Shown in pieces: positions 1 to 11,972 of a DNA stretch of 64,000 nucleotides. This DNA comes from Thysanoteuthis rhombus (lineage: Eukaryota > Mollusca > Cephalopoda > Oegopsida > Thysanoteuthidae), in assembly GCA_963457665.1 (NCBI GenBank), contig OY735209.1, forward strand, positions 57,199,519 through 57,263,518. The letters run 5' to 3'. How positions within the stretch are numbered: the stretch's first letter is position 1; each line of letters opens with the position of its first letter. Below the pieces are notes generated by a model. It did not search any database and was not told the DNA's origin. It saw nothing but the letters and a program-made list of their open reading frames with translations. The position numbers and the translations under genes were made by a program.

Positions 1-411
1 TTTGTTGTCAGATAATCCTTTCAGTGGGAGGTTAACAGATTATAGGGCAGATGTCATCTCAAATTCAAGTGAATCTTAATCACATATATCAGTCAATATA
101 GTTAGGCTTTAGTATTTGTTGATATAAAAAAAACAAAAAACGTACTAGTTACACCACCTGGATCTAAGGGACCATATAAGCTATGTATTCTTTTTAAAAA
201 TGATATTGGAAACAACAAACATTTTTTTCCCCTCTTCAGAGTCTCAGTCTCCGTCTCGTTCATTGTAGCTGCTAAAATAATACATTTTACACATTTCCAA
301 CAATTGCATCACAAGATTATTTCTAATCCTAGGACAGACACAATGAAATTGAATATTAAATTTAATGAAATTTCTTAGCGTTTTCGACAGTCGTAAACCT
401 TCAGTCTGAAA

Positions 412-836
412 ACAAAGCTGGACAGTGGAGACCACTACATCTACCTACGACAACGAGTCTCTATGACATCCTCAAAAGAAGAAATCAAGTGAGGAATCAC
501 TCTTGAATGGCAAGTCTTCGATGGAGCAAGCCCAACCATCTAGAACAAGAAAATCCCATTAGTCCTAAAAAGAAGAGTATACAGCCAATGCATCTTCCTG
601 ATAGTCATCTACAAAGCTGAAACATGGTTTGTAACCAAGAGACTGACCCACAAACTGAGAACAATGCAACACACACACGAAAGAACCATGCTCAACATCA
701 CATAGAGAGACCACAAGGCAGCACAGTATATTGGGGGGAAAACAGGAGTCCAAGACATCATAGAAACCATAAGGAAACACAAATGGCAATGGGCTGGCCA
801 CGTTAAAAGAATGGTAGACAACTGATGGACAAAGTT
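412..836 (+). mobile_element. RTE-type LINE, 3' fragment (copy A)
   Basis: One frame starting at 430 reads the C-terminal third of an RTE-clade reverse transcriptase polyprotein: DHYIYL, then SSKEEIK, AETW.VTKRLTHKLRTMQ, ERTMLNIT, RDHKAAQYI, GVQDIIETI and KWQWAGHV. The frame is kept across about 135 codons with four in-frame stops, so decay is by substitution rather than by many indels. The endonuclease and catalytic reverse transcriptase parts are absent (5' truncation), and the final conserved block and GAT tail are also missing, so it is cut at both ends. It matches copies at 44.2, 48.9, 50.4 and 57.0 kb. It is a dead LINE fragment, not a host gene. Confidence 0.85.
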
Positions 837-1275
837 TCACAGAAAGAAAATATCAATTGATTTCAATGACATGGTAGAAATCTGATCATTTTTTGATCAT
901 ATTTGTCACATGACTAATCTCCTTAATCAAAGAATATTTCATTTTAAAAACAAATTAGGCATGTATGATAATTATAAAAAAACATTTGTTTAGCAACATA
1001 TTTTGTCTGGCACTGATGATACTCAATAGCAGATCATGTAGATAAATAAAGAAATGAGCATCATGTGAAAATTGAACCAATATCCACCAGGCAGTAGCTT
1101 TAGATGCAGGCTCTTTACTTGCCACCTGAGCTAACAACATTCTGGCAAGTCAGGATTCAAAAAACACACTCATATCACTGATTTCACAATTGTAGGCATG
1201 GAGAACTATATACCCACATATATATATATTGTTCTCTATTTCAACACTTTGAAGTATTGTATTATATGTATATAC

Positions 1276-1312
<37 letters not shown>

Positions 1313-2869
1313 TCACACAAGTGTGCACATTAAATCAGGTATTGTTCCAGTTACTCTTGAAGATCAACATATATACAATACATGTCTGAATTTCGTGAGA
1401 CATTGTGAATATGGTTGGAATACTTTCTTTGTCTATATGTTCATTTATTTACAGCAATTCATCAGTATACCTCCCGGCCTTTGTCGTATGTTCTTTGTTC
1501 TAAAACGTGGAATCACTTCCTTGCATGTGTTCTAATGATTCCAGGTACATAATGAATGCAAAGCTGACAAAAAGGCAAGATTGTCAAAGTCAGACAAAAA
1601 GCTATTTCTATGTAATTATTGTGATTTATTCTTAAATCTTTAGTTCACATAACTTTAATATTTTTATCTAGAAAAGTTTTGAAATCTTTTTTTAGAGCAT
1701 CATTTATAAGAAAAATTTTTTTTTTAAATGCACAAGAGAAAGAAAAAAAAACAAACATTGTAATCAAGGAAGTTCATATGGTTGAGCATAAGAGAACGGG
1801 AAGAATTTCTACGACTGTAAGCATTTCTGATAGTTCTTGGAAGTGGTAGCATAAACCAAGCAGGTTTAGCTAACTGAAAAGTTTGTAATTTGTACAGTAT
1901 TATACATGCAGGTGGCTACGCAAAAACACCATTTAAGGAGTCAACCACGTGAAAGAGTGTTCTGGAGGTGAGGTTGAGTTCCAGAAAGATTTTTGGTGAA
2001 TATGTCTTGCTGAAGTAGGTTTTTTCTTGTGATGCTGAATGTTTTTGTTTTTTTTTTGCTCTTGAATCAGTTTGCTTTGGTAGGGTGGGAGAGTGCAGCA
2101 GCCATTGTGTATGCTGTTTGCATTTATGGCAAATGTTTGCACCAAGTGTAATAACAATTTGAAACAGTTTCAACATAACTGCAAGATATTATCAATTCTA
2201 ATGCTCAAATTAGTATTTAAATGAGAAAACGGGAAAAAGGCCAAGAAATAAATTTTTTTTACTATCTTCTCAAATACTTTCAAGTATTTGATTGCAATCA
2301 AGAAAATTATGATTTGTGCTCACTGTTTTCATTAGGTGTTAAGTTATGGGTTAAAAAAATGTAAAAGAAGTTTACTGTTTTGCGTAAACATTTTTCTACG
2401 TCTATTTTTTTTGTCTATGTCTATTTTTTTTTTGTTATACTATCAAAAGCTTCAGAGTACAAGAAATGCAGTCCTTCTACACAGCTAGGAATATTGTTTT
2501 ATTTTGACAACCCATACTCCAATGACTAGTTCTGAATTACAAGCTGTAATCAATAATGTTGATATTAAGTATAAACATTTTCTGTATAGATATATGGCCC
2601 TTACATCTAAAAGAAGAAATTCTGTTTTGTTTACGTTCTGTGGGCAGCCGTGTGGATTTTGTAATGGCAGATGATGTAAGTGAATAAAAGAGTTTGTAAG
2701 TGAATTTCTGTTATTGAAGAAGTTGATTCTATCATTTTACATTCAAGATTGGTAGCTGAGAATGGTTGAGAAAAATCACAGGAGAGATACCTATTCAGGT
2801 CGATGAGACATATAGCATGTGTCGAGAGCAAATGAATTAGCCAGTAAAATTTAAAGGAGAAAGTTACCT
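837..2869. other. No gene seen; AT-rich spacer
   Basis: Apart from an AT microsatellite near 1.26-1.31 kb I see only AT-rich sequence with short A and T runs. The reading frames here are short, of biased composition and resemble nothing I know. Confidence 0.5.
1258..1309. repeat. AT dinucleotide microsatellite
   Basis: Imperfect then pure TA/AT repeat. It produces a YIYIYI-type spurious reading frame. Confidence 0.9.
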
Positions 2870-5280
2870 CTCACCTTACCAGTGTTTTTCACCGTGATAA
2901 GCAGTGCAAAAAGTGGATTTGATGAGGAACTTGATGGATTTATTTAGAGAAAATTTCCTTGAAAAAACTATGAAACATTGGATGAACAATTTAAAAATTC
3001 TGAGGCAAAAGAGGAAAATACAAAAATATGAAGGAGTCAAAAACTGAAGAGTATGAAATAATGTGAGAAAAATTGACAGTATATGTATGACATAGATCAT
3101 GAATCAGTATCAGTGAAACAAACACTAATGCAAAGATCAACAAATTTCCTTAGCTTGAAACCGACTTTTACAAATCTTGAAGTTGATTTAGAAAAAAAAT
3201 GTGGAATAAGAATTGCCAGGTTGAAATCGGAGCAATTTACACATGAGCAAGAGTTCCACTAAATATAAGTTAGGAAAAGTTGATATTCCAAAATAGAAAG
3301 AACACTTCATCATCTAAAACAGTACGATATCATTTTGAAAAAGAGGAATCAGCTTGGGCAGAAATTGAAGGATATCAATAATAAATGTGATTCAATTTTA
3401 CAACAGGAGACAGATTTCAAAAGATATTAAATATCCATTTAGTGAAGAGCTTACAAAATCAAAATTATGCAAAGTCGCAACAGAAGAAAACTCTTTGAAT
3501 GTGATTCCAAAAAGAAACGAGTTTCAAGTAAAATTGAAAGAAGCAAAAGAATTTGGTAAGCACTATCACAGGCATGGCCACAGAAGCTGCTATTATTGAG
3601 CGTGTGGGTGGTGATGTCGAGAAATCACCTTGCGCAGTAAAAGACAATGCTGAGAATCTGTCTGAGGATACTGGGGGGGGGGAGTTATTGGAGAAGTTAG
3701 TGAGGAACATGATGACACTGAACGTCTGTTGAATGAAGAACTCGAGATTCCTAAGAAGGTTATTGAAGATAACAAAACAGGCAAAAGGCAAGACGATTAA
3801 AAAAAACCCAAAGAAGCCAGTCCAAGTAGTGATGTTATTACTGAAGTGGATGATTCTGAAGAACTGGTACAAATACCAAAACTCGAACAAGAATTTTAAC
3901 GTTTGGCTGGAGATGAAACAGACAACAAAAACAATAAAACTTGGAGGTAAATGGAACAGTTTTAAACATCAGGTGAGAACCAATTTGATACCAATCTACA
4001 AAAATAGAGGTAAAAGAATTGACTCTAACAAAATGTCACATTCCCCTAGAAAGGGAAGAGGATGTCTACCTGAAAATGCATAGGGGGCACAGGGGACAGT
4101 ATGGTGAATTTTTGTACTCCTATTGAATTTCATGACTTGAAATGTCACTGCTGCCAATATGGTGTCTTTGGTCATAAGACATCTGAATACAAAAGTTGGG
4201 TAGTTGGGAACCCAAAGAATAATGGGGAATCAAACCACTCAAGGTACTATAACAAAAGCCACCATATGGGTCATTTAGCTCACAATTGCTACTCTAGATA
4301 AGTCTGTTGCTACAAGGGCAATAAGGTTGTTCACATTGCTCATTACTGTTATTCTGTGGTGAATCACTACTTCATATGCGACTGACCTGGTCATATTGCC
4401 TGTCAAGGATATTGACAAGAGCTTATTACAACTGCAGAAGCTTTGGGCTCATCTGGAAAGACAGTCCTCCCACATACACAAAGACTCATTACCAGTATCG
4501 AAAATCTGGCCAGACTGCTACAGCCTGTACTGAATAACAAAAGTTCACCAATGCACAAAGAGTTATTCCACTGTCAGTGCATCAAGATATCCAGAACCTA
4601 CATTGGATTTTGATGAGGTCACCTATCCTATTACTAAATATGAAAAAAAAAACAAATGATGAAGCATCAGATATATATACAAAAAGAAAAGGCAGAGCAC
4701 AAGACGAAGCAGGGTCCTAGATGAGCCTTCATTGAGTCAGGGGAGCTTAGACAAAGGGGATAGGAACCTATGCAGTGACATAGAGCAGGTATGGATTTGA
4801 AGGGACTCAGTTATACAGGTGCAGTGGGAATCCCCAAATACTAGGAATTAATCACTCATTTCTATCTTGACCACACTGGTCAGCAATAAGTTGAAGGCAG
4901 TATTTTGAGGACACTAGACAACAGAACTGAAGTAACCAGATTATGGAAGCTTGTAGAGAGACTGTGGGCACAGCCTAAAGATTAAGGCTATGGTCTTTTG
5001 TATTTTATGGAGTATGTTGAGAGAACCAACTGGAACAGATGTTTGAAGGAAGGTCCAAAGGAATGGGATCTGATTTGAAACACACACAAGAAAATGCAGC
5101 TAATTTAAAGTAGGAGAAATCACCAAAATATGAAAAAGGAGAAGCCAGAGAATCTTTTTGGTCAGATTTTGATGAGGGTCAACTGTGAAAGAAATCCTTA
5201 TTAGTCCTGCGGATAGAATAGTCGATACAGACAAGATTGGTACTTCAGTGTACTTCTAGTCTTTTATAAGTGAAGCCAGT

Positions 5281-5313
<33 letters not shown>

Positions 5314-6140
5314 AAGAGAGAAGCAAGGTCTTGGGCCGGACTCTCAAATGAATCTGAAAAATTGCTGAATGCCTAAAGATGCTACAGACAGCCTTAAAAG
5401 GTAGTGCAGATTGTTCTGAGGGAGTCAGACAAGAGAATGCAGATCTATGTTTGGAGTACCAACTTGAGGAAAAGTCAAATGTCCAGAGACAGAAACTGCA
5501 TTGATACACGGAAAACAGAGCTAACTAGTAAAACTATTGGACTATAAGGTCAAGATAACCAAAATTATCTGTTGCACATTAAAACTTCCCTGATACTAAG
5601 AGAATACTTGTTCATTTCATGAGAGTTCAACTTATAAGAAGGATGTTATCACAAATATAACCCAGACGTCATCAAACGAATCAGCTAAGAAACCAATATA
5701 GCTAGGGATACTGTTAAGAGATATACAGTAAATGTGTTCGCAACTGAATTCTTATAAGAAAAGACCACTATTCTGGATGGGAAATGCATTTCATTTAGAA
5801 CTGAATGAAGTATGTAGTGAGACACAAACTATTGCAGAGCCAATATTCCCTGAACTGTCTAGTTCGTCATGCCATCATGTATTTTGTCGGCCATTGTTTC
5901 ACATGTGATCAACATTGTGAGTCGTGATAAAACAAATCTTTCAATACATTATATTAGTCCCATTGACACCAAGCATGTAGAGGTGTCAAATTTTGTAACA
6001 AATACAGCAGATGACAAAAATGGATTTTCTTTGTAACTTCATTACTACATTAAGGAATTAGAACTTGGTAAGAAATTTGGGTGAAGATTCAGTTTAGCAA
6101 TCAAGAGTAATTCGTTTGTGAAAATGCATCAACTAATAGT
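2870..6140 (+). pseudogene. Decayed coding-like relic with zinc-knuckle modules
   Basis: Over about 3.2 kb the plus strand reads as broken protein-like sequence in shifting frames with many breaks. The first part (about 2.9-3.9 kb) is rich in Lys, Glu and Leu and looks like a charged coiled coil. Between about 4.13 and 4.43 kb there are several zinc-knuckle-like modules with the spacing C-x2-C-x4-H-x4-C still recognisable, for example around GHLAHNC and PGHIAC. From about 5.8 to 6.1 kb another protein-like stretch reads SPIDTKHVEVSNFVTN. Part of this last section (about 5.93-6.04 kb) recurs inverted at 57.41-57.61 kb, so the sequence is multi-copy. It could be the fossil of a gag-like or other mobile-element protein, or a processed pseudogene of a host CCHC protein. 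I cannot name the family. It is old and clearly dead. Confidence 0.5.
5282..5311. repeat. A30 homopolymer
   Basis: Thirty consecutive A bases inside the decayed coding-like relic. It may be the poly-A end of one inserted piece, with the sequence after it being a second piece, or simple slippage expansion. Confidence 0.8.
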
Positions 6141-6512
6141 AGAAGGAAAAAGTAAGTCAATAAAAATATTTTACTAAAAATATTGAACTTTAAAAGGAAT
6201 TATATGAATTAAAATATTGAGTTCATTGAGATCACATTTGTGTTAAGTATGGAGTTGTTTTTTTTCATCCAAACATGGCTTTTCTGTAGCATTTCTTTCA
6301 TAAATAGAATTAAAAAAGAATTTCATTATACTACTTACTTTTCTTTGGGCTAATCTGCTAATTAGTAGGCTAAGATCTAAAATTTAGCATTCAAAATATC
6401 CAATTACTTCCTTTATGTTTTAAATTGTCTTCCAGATGCAATGAAAGGACAAGAAATGAACAAATGGTAAAAATTCAACAAGTCAACAACGTTGATTCAA
6501 CATTCAACTGGG

Positions 6513-6760
6513 AGTATATCTCTGAATTTTTGAGATGAGGTATTATTATTATTTCTATTATTTGGACTATCCTCATCTTGGTTGTTTTTCATACAACATT
6601 TAGGCCGTTGTACTCTACGGCCTTCATTAGGTATCATCTGGTAGGTGTGGGGAGTAACGAACCGGACCCTTTATTTAACCGATGGGAGTATATTGACCAC
6701 ACTCCCCTCTTAGCATTATTAGTATTATTATTGTCTCACACTGAGATTGAACCAGTATGA
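6513..6760 (-). mobile_element. tRNA-derived SINE, 5'-truncated, inverted
   Basis: Read on the minus strand it starts just before a B-box-like GGTTCAATCTC (6743-6753), then has the SINE body with a CCCTTTATTTAAC-type segment, the conserved core (GATGAAGGCC-like and CGGCC...ACGTTG-like, here about 6600-6640), and a tail with GATGAGGATAGTCC followed by AAT-rich repeats. It matches the fuller copy at 59.3-59.6 kb on the opposite strand. The A box is missing because the copy is truncated within its tRNA head. It is transcribed by RNA polymerase III in intact members of such families; this one lacks half of the promoter. Confidence 0.75.
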
Positions 6761-6762
6761 GG

Positions 6763-6793
6763 AGGAGACGACGACGACAATAATAATAATGCT
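6763..6793. repeat. Compound GAG/GAC/AAT trinucleotide repeat
   Basis: GAG, then GAC, then AAT trinucleotide runs directly abutting the truncated 5' side of the SINE; probably grew at the insertion junction. Confidence 0.7.
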
Positions 6794-7279
6794 GCTAAAA
6801 TTACACAAAATTCTCTAAATGGGTCACAACCAGAGGAGTATCGAAATTCTCTAACTTCTCTCCAGGAGGCTGCTGTATGTGCTTTATTATTTTAATCAAC
6901 TAAATTTATTTTTGTTCGGTATTCCAACTTTGAAATTGAATTTTCAGTAGTTTGTTACTTCACAAAATGTTGTAGCTTATTTTTAACTGAAAAGAGAGAA
7001 ATATTCTTCAAAATCTCATTGTTAAGGAGCGTCTGCTTCAATTGATTGAATAGAGATAATTATTAAAAGTCTGATATAAGTTACTTAACATATTTTCTTT
7101 ATTTAGAAGGTGATTATTTTGTTTTTGTTTCAATTTTCATTTAATGGTAGCCCAGGTATGGTTTTGGATTCAAGCAGTCTTTTCTGTTACAAGTAAGCAC
7201 GTCAATTTTGTAGGTGGGAATAATTAATTATCTTATTTTTATTAAGTAGCATAAGATCATCCAACAACTTGACCTTTCC

Positions 7280-7960
7280 AATAACTTTTCATTGAAATAA
7301 CTTATTCACTCTTTGCACTTCAGTGTGAATATATTGCATGAGAAGAAGGAATGCCAGATTTTTTCCATCAGACATGTTGAAAAGAATTTCAGCAGTGTAA
7401 CATCTCTCGGTTCTTTTTGTTAACTCAAAATGAGTTTTTAATTCTGAACATAGCTTAATGATCCTTCCTACTACTGGTTGAACAGACATCCACCTTGTTT
7501 TGCAATTAGAAGGAATTTATAATGGACTTGAACTATCATTGAAAGCTTCATATAAATTTCTGTATTCATTTTACAAAAGCGATAAATTTGAAAACCATTT
7601 GCGAGTTTCTACAAAAGGAACCAAATTTCTCGGTAACTATTCAGAAGAGGTGTGAGAAATTGCAAATCGTAAAGAATGGCACACATATCTCATCAGAATG
7701 AGGGATGGAAAGTCTTTGCTCTTCATAAACGCCTAATTCTGTCCACAATACTAGCAGAAATAAAATAATTCTTTGATTTCCTTTATTGTCAGCATCATAT
7801 TTCTCAAACTCAACAAGTCCAAAATATGTTGACAACTTAATCATGATTTTTGTTGTAATAAAATCATAGACACTCCAAGTAATTTCATTATTGAAATGTC
7901 TTGTAATCAGACTTGTTTGGGAACAAACTATACTCATCACCACCTGTATCATTCAATAAC
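7280..7960 (-). pseudogene. hAT-like transposase relic
   Basis: Minus-strand frames around 7.27-7.64 kb read SPL.IPSNCKTRWMSVQPVV, then IIKLCSELKTHFEL and ILFNMSDGKNLAFLL...VQRVNKLFQ. The KTRW(L/M)S motif followed by a 'ELKTHF' helix is typical of the region before the C-terminal dimerisation part of hAT-superfamily transposases and their domesticated relatives. Further upstream on the minus strand (7.64-7.95 kb) a different frame reads protein-like sequence that may be the preceding RNase H-fold part. Frameshifts separate these blocks and stops occur, and I find no terminal inverted repeats, so it is a dead fragment of a DNA transposon or a retrocopy of a transposase-derived gene. Family assignment is from motif memory only. 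Confidence 0.6.
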
Positions 7961-10325
7961 CTTTGTTTGAAATGGCAACAAAGGATATTTTTTATAATTG
8001 ATTAGTACGTTTTGTATGATGCATTTCTAATTCTGCTATCTTGGATATTATTCAATATCTAAAAATATCAGAAAAATATCTAAACTTCTATCCAATATCT
8101 TATAAAAATTCTCACTACTAAATGCAACAAGGAACATCTAAAAGATTTGGATATAAAATATCCAAGTTGGCACCACTGCCAACCACACAACTGAAACTGG
8201 AAATGGTTAAAATTTATACATTATATTATATATATATATATATATATTTCATATAAATCTTGTAATGTTGGTTCCTCAGATAAGCTTAGGATTGACATCA
8301 GTCGGCTTCAGCAGCAAACTTATTAAAGAAATTAAATAAAATGTGCATCTAAGATTTACTCAACTGAATAATTGCTGATATCAAGGAGGTAACTTGGAAA
8401 GTGGCTAATCTCATTACTGAAATAGGTATGAATCATTTCATATATTTACTAATGTATCCATGCCGTCAAAAATAACTGGCATTTATGAAATTGATATTTT
8501 TTAAAAGTTGATTTTTTTCTTTTTTTATCTCTAATCCAATCCATTTTTACAGTTGTTGTGCAATGTAAGTTAATCATTTCTCAGCTAGTTGCCATACCAA
8601 AACCAGGCCCAGGCCTCACTCATGCTCCCAGCAGCCTCGCCCATATCTTTAACCTGTCTTACAAAGTTCCATCCTAATCTCTAAGTTCACATTAATCATG
8701 TGACACTGCACATGTTCATATATATCAAATATATTTCTTAGTGGGATCAAGGTAGAGAGTTGCATCATCTCAGTCATTAGAATTGGCCTGATTCTAGTCA
8801 AAAACGAATGAATTTATCTAAAACTTTTGGAAATAAGTATGAACTCAAGTATAAGTACAACTTCCCCTTTCACACTCAGATTTGGATACATAATTTTTTT
8901 GTGTTTCACATCAAGAAAAACATTGCACATTGATTTTCTGCTTGATGGACCATTGCCCAGGCGGGTATAAAACACAGATGCCATTACTGCATCATGCAAT
9001 AAAATTTGAGAACCCAAGTTTTAACCACTCGTACAAATGGGATTGCACTTAAATTTGGTATGTTCCAAACAAGAAAATCTCAAAATACATGTAGCATGTT
9101 ACTATAGTAGAGTCAGGTCCACTACCTGTAATCCGAAAGTAGATTGTTCCTATAAAGACTTTTCATAGCTGAAATGGTGTAAAGCAAAGCAATACAATCA
9201 TTTTACATAGGAAAACTTATCGAGTGGTTCCATTCCCCCCAAATGATAGATTTTGGTATGTTGGAGTCGTCAGAGGTTGGAATGGTGGAAGGTACAAGAG
9301 ACTAGGTTGTTGAAGAAAGATGACTAACCGCAAAACAAACACTGAACACTAATTTGCTTTTTGCCTTTTCAGTAAGTATTGCAAAGAAAACTTTTGAAAA
9401 GTAGGGGATACCTATATTTCAAACATAGACACTTATGAATATGATTTATGCTCTGTGCATATAAAACAAACATTGGTTAAAATGAATACTTCTTTCTAGA
9501 TATATTTCATCAAAAATTAAAGCATATATTCATCTTTTATGTATTTCATTTGGTACATAGAAGGATTAGACCCTAAACCAATTTTTTTTAGAGCTCTATA
9601 TGAGAAGCAGTGGCTAAATTAACAAAGGAAATTATAGGAATTCGTCACTTCCTTTGGCCTTCAGTTATTTCAAATACATTCCGACAGTTTCCTGTCCAGT
9701 ATGATCTCATGCCCTCACAACAGTCCCTAAACACAAATAAAGAATCTTTTGTCCTAGACTTCAAAATGTGTAAATAAATTTTCAAAACCAATAGTTTTTA
9801 CTTCCCCACAAGTGTATTTTGATACGTTTATTTTCTGGCCTTTTTCAAGGGAATTTTTGCACAGTCAGTTTCAAATACCAAACACAAATTCCAATAGTAG
9901 TAAACAGTTAAACTAATTTTAGATATAGATTCTTTTTAGAGATTCATACATCTTATTTTGGAAATATCTATAAATAAAAAATGAATAAATAAACAGAATC
10001 TACCTGTTTGTACAACATGAGTATCATAGGAAGAGACTACGGACCACAAAAATATATAGTCAAACACCAGTACAGTCTGGAGTTTGCTTCCCTACTGCAA
10101 GAACAACAAGAACAATCCTCAACAAAATAGGGAGAAAACCGCTATGTAAAATTCATATTCTTCCAATGTAATTTGAACTCACAGCTGATTGCCAGGAGTT
10201 TGCCTCAAGCCCAAGAGAACTTTTTATTAATAGCATAAAGTGAGTAAGTACTTGCAAAAAAAATGTCGCCAATTTTTTTCTTTAGTCCAGTCGATATAAA
10301 TTTCAAGATGGCATCCAAGATATAT
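7961..10325. other. No gene seen; AT-rich, with an AT microsatellite
   Basis: A TA microsatellite lies at 8221-8247. Near 9.11-9.26 kb there is a stretch resembling ends of pogo-like MITEs (CTGTAATCCGAA, then TTCCTATAAAGACTTTTCATAG and a facing CATAGGAAAA), but no clear boundaries. The rest shows nothing. Confidence 0.4.
8221..8247. repeat. AT microsatellite
   Basis: TTATATTA then pure TA repeat. Confidence 0.85.
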
Positions 10326-11160
10326 TTCCTAGGGTTCTGGTGATCTCAAAAGTATCATCAAATGAATGGGCATTCCCAACTGAGTTGGAAATATCACATC
10401 AAATGTTTTTCTACACTGTTTGATTCTCAAATTGAAAGGATTCTAACACTACACCTAGTTGACAGACAGCCATGTTGAATTAGACTTTTCAAGGTTCTCA
10501 GAGATCAAATCTGACATCCCTCCACAACTGAAAATAAGAGTTATGATATGTACAATGTAAGAAATTTCATGCTTTTTTTTTCAAAAAAGTGCACAATTGG
10601 TCATAATTTAGGAGCTAATAACATATCAAAATTCTACCACAGTCTGACCATGAGAAAGGTATGATTTTCAAGATGGCATCCAAATTGACTGCTGAATTAG
10701 TTGGCTTTATGCAAAAAAAAAAAAACTCCATCAAACAAAAAAAAAATCATAAAAAAGTTTTATTAACATTTTTTGTATTATCAGGTGAACTCAATGACAT
10801 TGCCATAAGTCTATCACAGTCTGATCACTGGAAAGGTAGAATTTTCAAGATGGCATACAATTTCACTCCTAGTAAGAGTGGATAAGCTTCCAAATTATGA
10901 CCGATTGTGCAATTATTGAAAAAAAAAGCATGAAATTTCTAACATGGCACATAATTTTTTAGACGTGGAAGGAAGTCAAATTTGAGCTCTGAGGTCGATG
11001 GGGAAGAAAATCAAAGATGGCCGCCAGTTGATCAGGTCTAGTGTTCAAACACATTCAATTTGTGAATCAAAGTGTAGAAAAGCATTCAAGGTGACATTCC
11101 CAACTAAGTTAGAAACCTTTTCATTCGGTAATACTTTTGAGATCACCATAACCCAAGAAA
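10326..11160. repeat. Large diverged inverted repeat with 270-bp loop
   Basis: The arm at 10326-10615 matches the reverse complement of 10886-11160 over nearly its full length. Shared blocks in order are GGTGATCTCAAAAGTAT, GGCATTCCCAACT(G/T)AGTT, TTTTCTACACT, CAAATTGAA, GAAATTTCATGCTTTTTTTT and GCACAAT(T/C)GGTCATAATTT. The loop (10616-10885) carries an internal direct repeat: 10634-10693 and 10811-10868 both read CACAGTCTGA(C/T)C...GAAAGGT...TTTTCAAGATGGCAT. Arms are diverged, with indels. A third arm-like copy lies at 11.5 kb. It could be an old foldback or MITE-type element, or two inverted copies of one dispersed repeat. Confidence 0.75.
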
Positions 11161-11504
11161 ATGCATTTGGGTCACGGTAGAAAAAAACAAATCAGACATT
11201 AAAAAGAGCATGTCGATCATATTACCAGTAAATAGCAAAGTCCGTGAACAGCAAATGTGAAGAAAAAATGTCAACATTTCAAACAATGCAATCGGTAATT
11301 TACAGACTAAAATTTATGACATCATCATATGCAGTAATTTCTCATATTTATTATATAGGTGCATTCATGGACATCCCCCACCAAAAAAATACTTTGATAT
11401 TTCAGGGGGGGATATTGCTTGAAATATGATTGGCATGCTGCCTAGCACTAAATATACGAGCAAAAGAATGACTTTTTAATGTTTTGTTTTGTTTACTAAG
11501 ACCT

Positions 11505-11655
11505 TAATCTTCCATGCATTTCCTTGGGTTCTCCCGGTCCTCAGACTTGATAAATCGGACTTCACTCCAAAATTAATATTATGGTTTGTACAAACTATGT
11601 TAGAAATCTAGAGCTTTTTTTTTTTCAAAAAATGCACAATCATCTTGGTTAAACG
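11505..11655 (+). repeat. Third copy of the 10.3-kb inverted-repeat arm
   Basis: Same orientation as the left arm at 10.3 kb. It shares GGTTCTC, a GATAAATC(G/T)GAC-like block, GTTAGAAAT, a T-run and TCAAAAAATGCACAATC in the same order, but is more diverged. Confidence 0.6.
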
Positions 11656-11704
11656 CTGCATTATCCGACTTTTCGGTCAAATCGTAAAAAATATTGTGTA
11701 GCGT

Positions 11705-11972
11705 CAGTGTCGTAGGTAAGAGATTAGGGGTCCCAGGAGGGGATGTAGAAGGTGGAACATTTGCAATAAATAGAGTGGCATTATCACTTATTGGTGAAAA
11801 ACAACCCAAAAAACGGATTTATTTTTTGCTATTCATGCACAAATCTCTGCATTATGTTAGTAAAAATGCAACGGCAAACTACTAAAAGCTTTTGCCTCCT
11901 TCCCCACCAACTACGGCCCGAGAAGGGGGGGCTGTCAAGTAGCCCCCTCCCTCTTCCTCAGCTACGCCTCTG
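11705..11972. mobile_element. Possible MITE with CAG(A/T)G-CGTAG termini
   Basis: The left end reads CAGTGTCGTAGGTAAGA and the reverse complement of the right end reads CAGAGGCGTAGCTGAGGA, so about 18 bp of imperfect terminal inverted repeat bound 268 bp. Near the right end a hairpin GGGGGCT...AGCCCCC (about 11928-11948) is conspicuous in otherwise AT-rich DNA. I see no clear target-site duplication. The CAGxGGCGTAGC terminus is a common type among animal cut-and-paste MITEs; superfamily not determined. Confidence 0.4.

Noticed and set aside
624-806. Plus-strand frame of 60 codons and minus-strand frames of 70-91 codons at 0.6-0.8 kb
   Set aside because: Out-of-frame and antisense shadows of LINE copy A.
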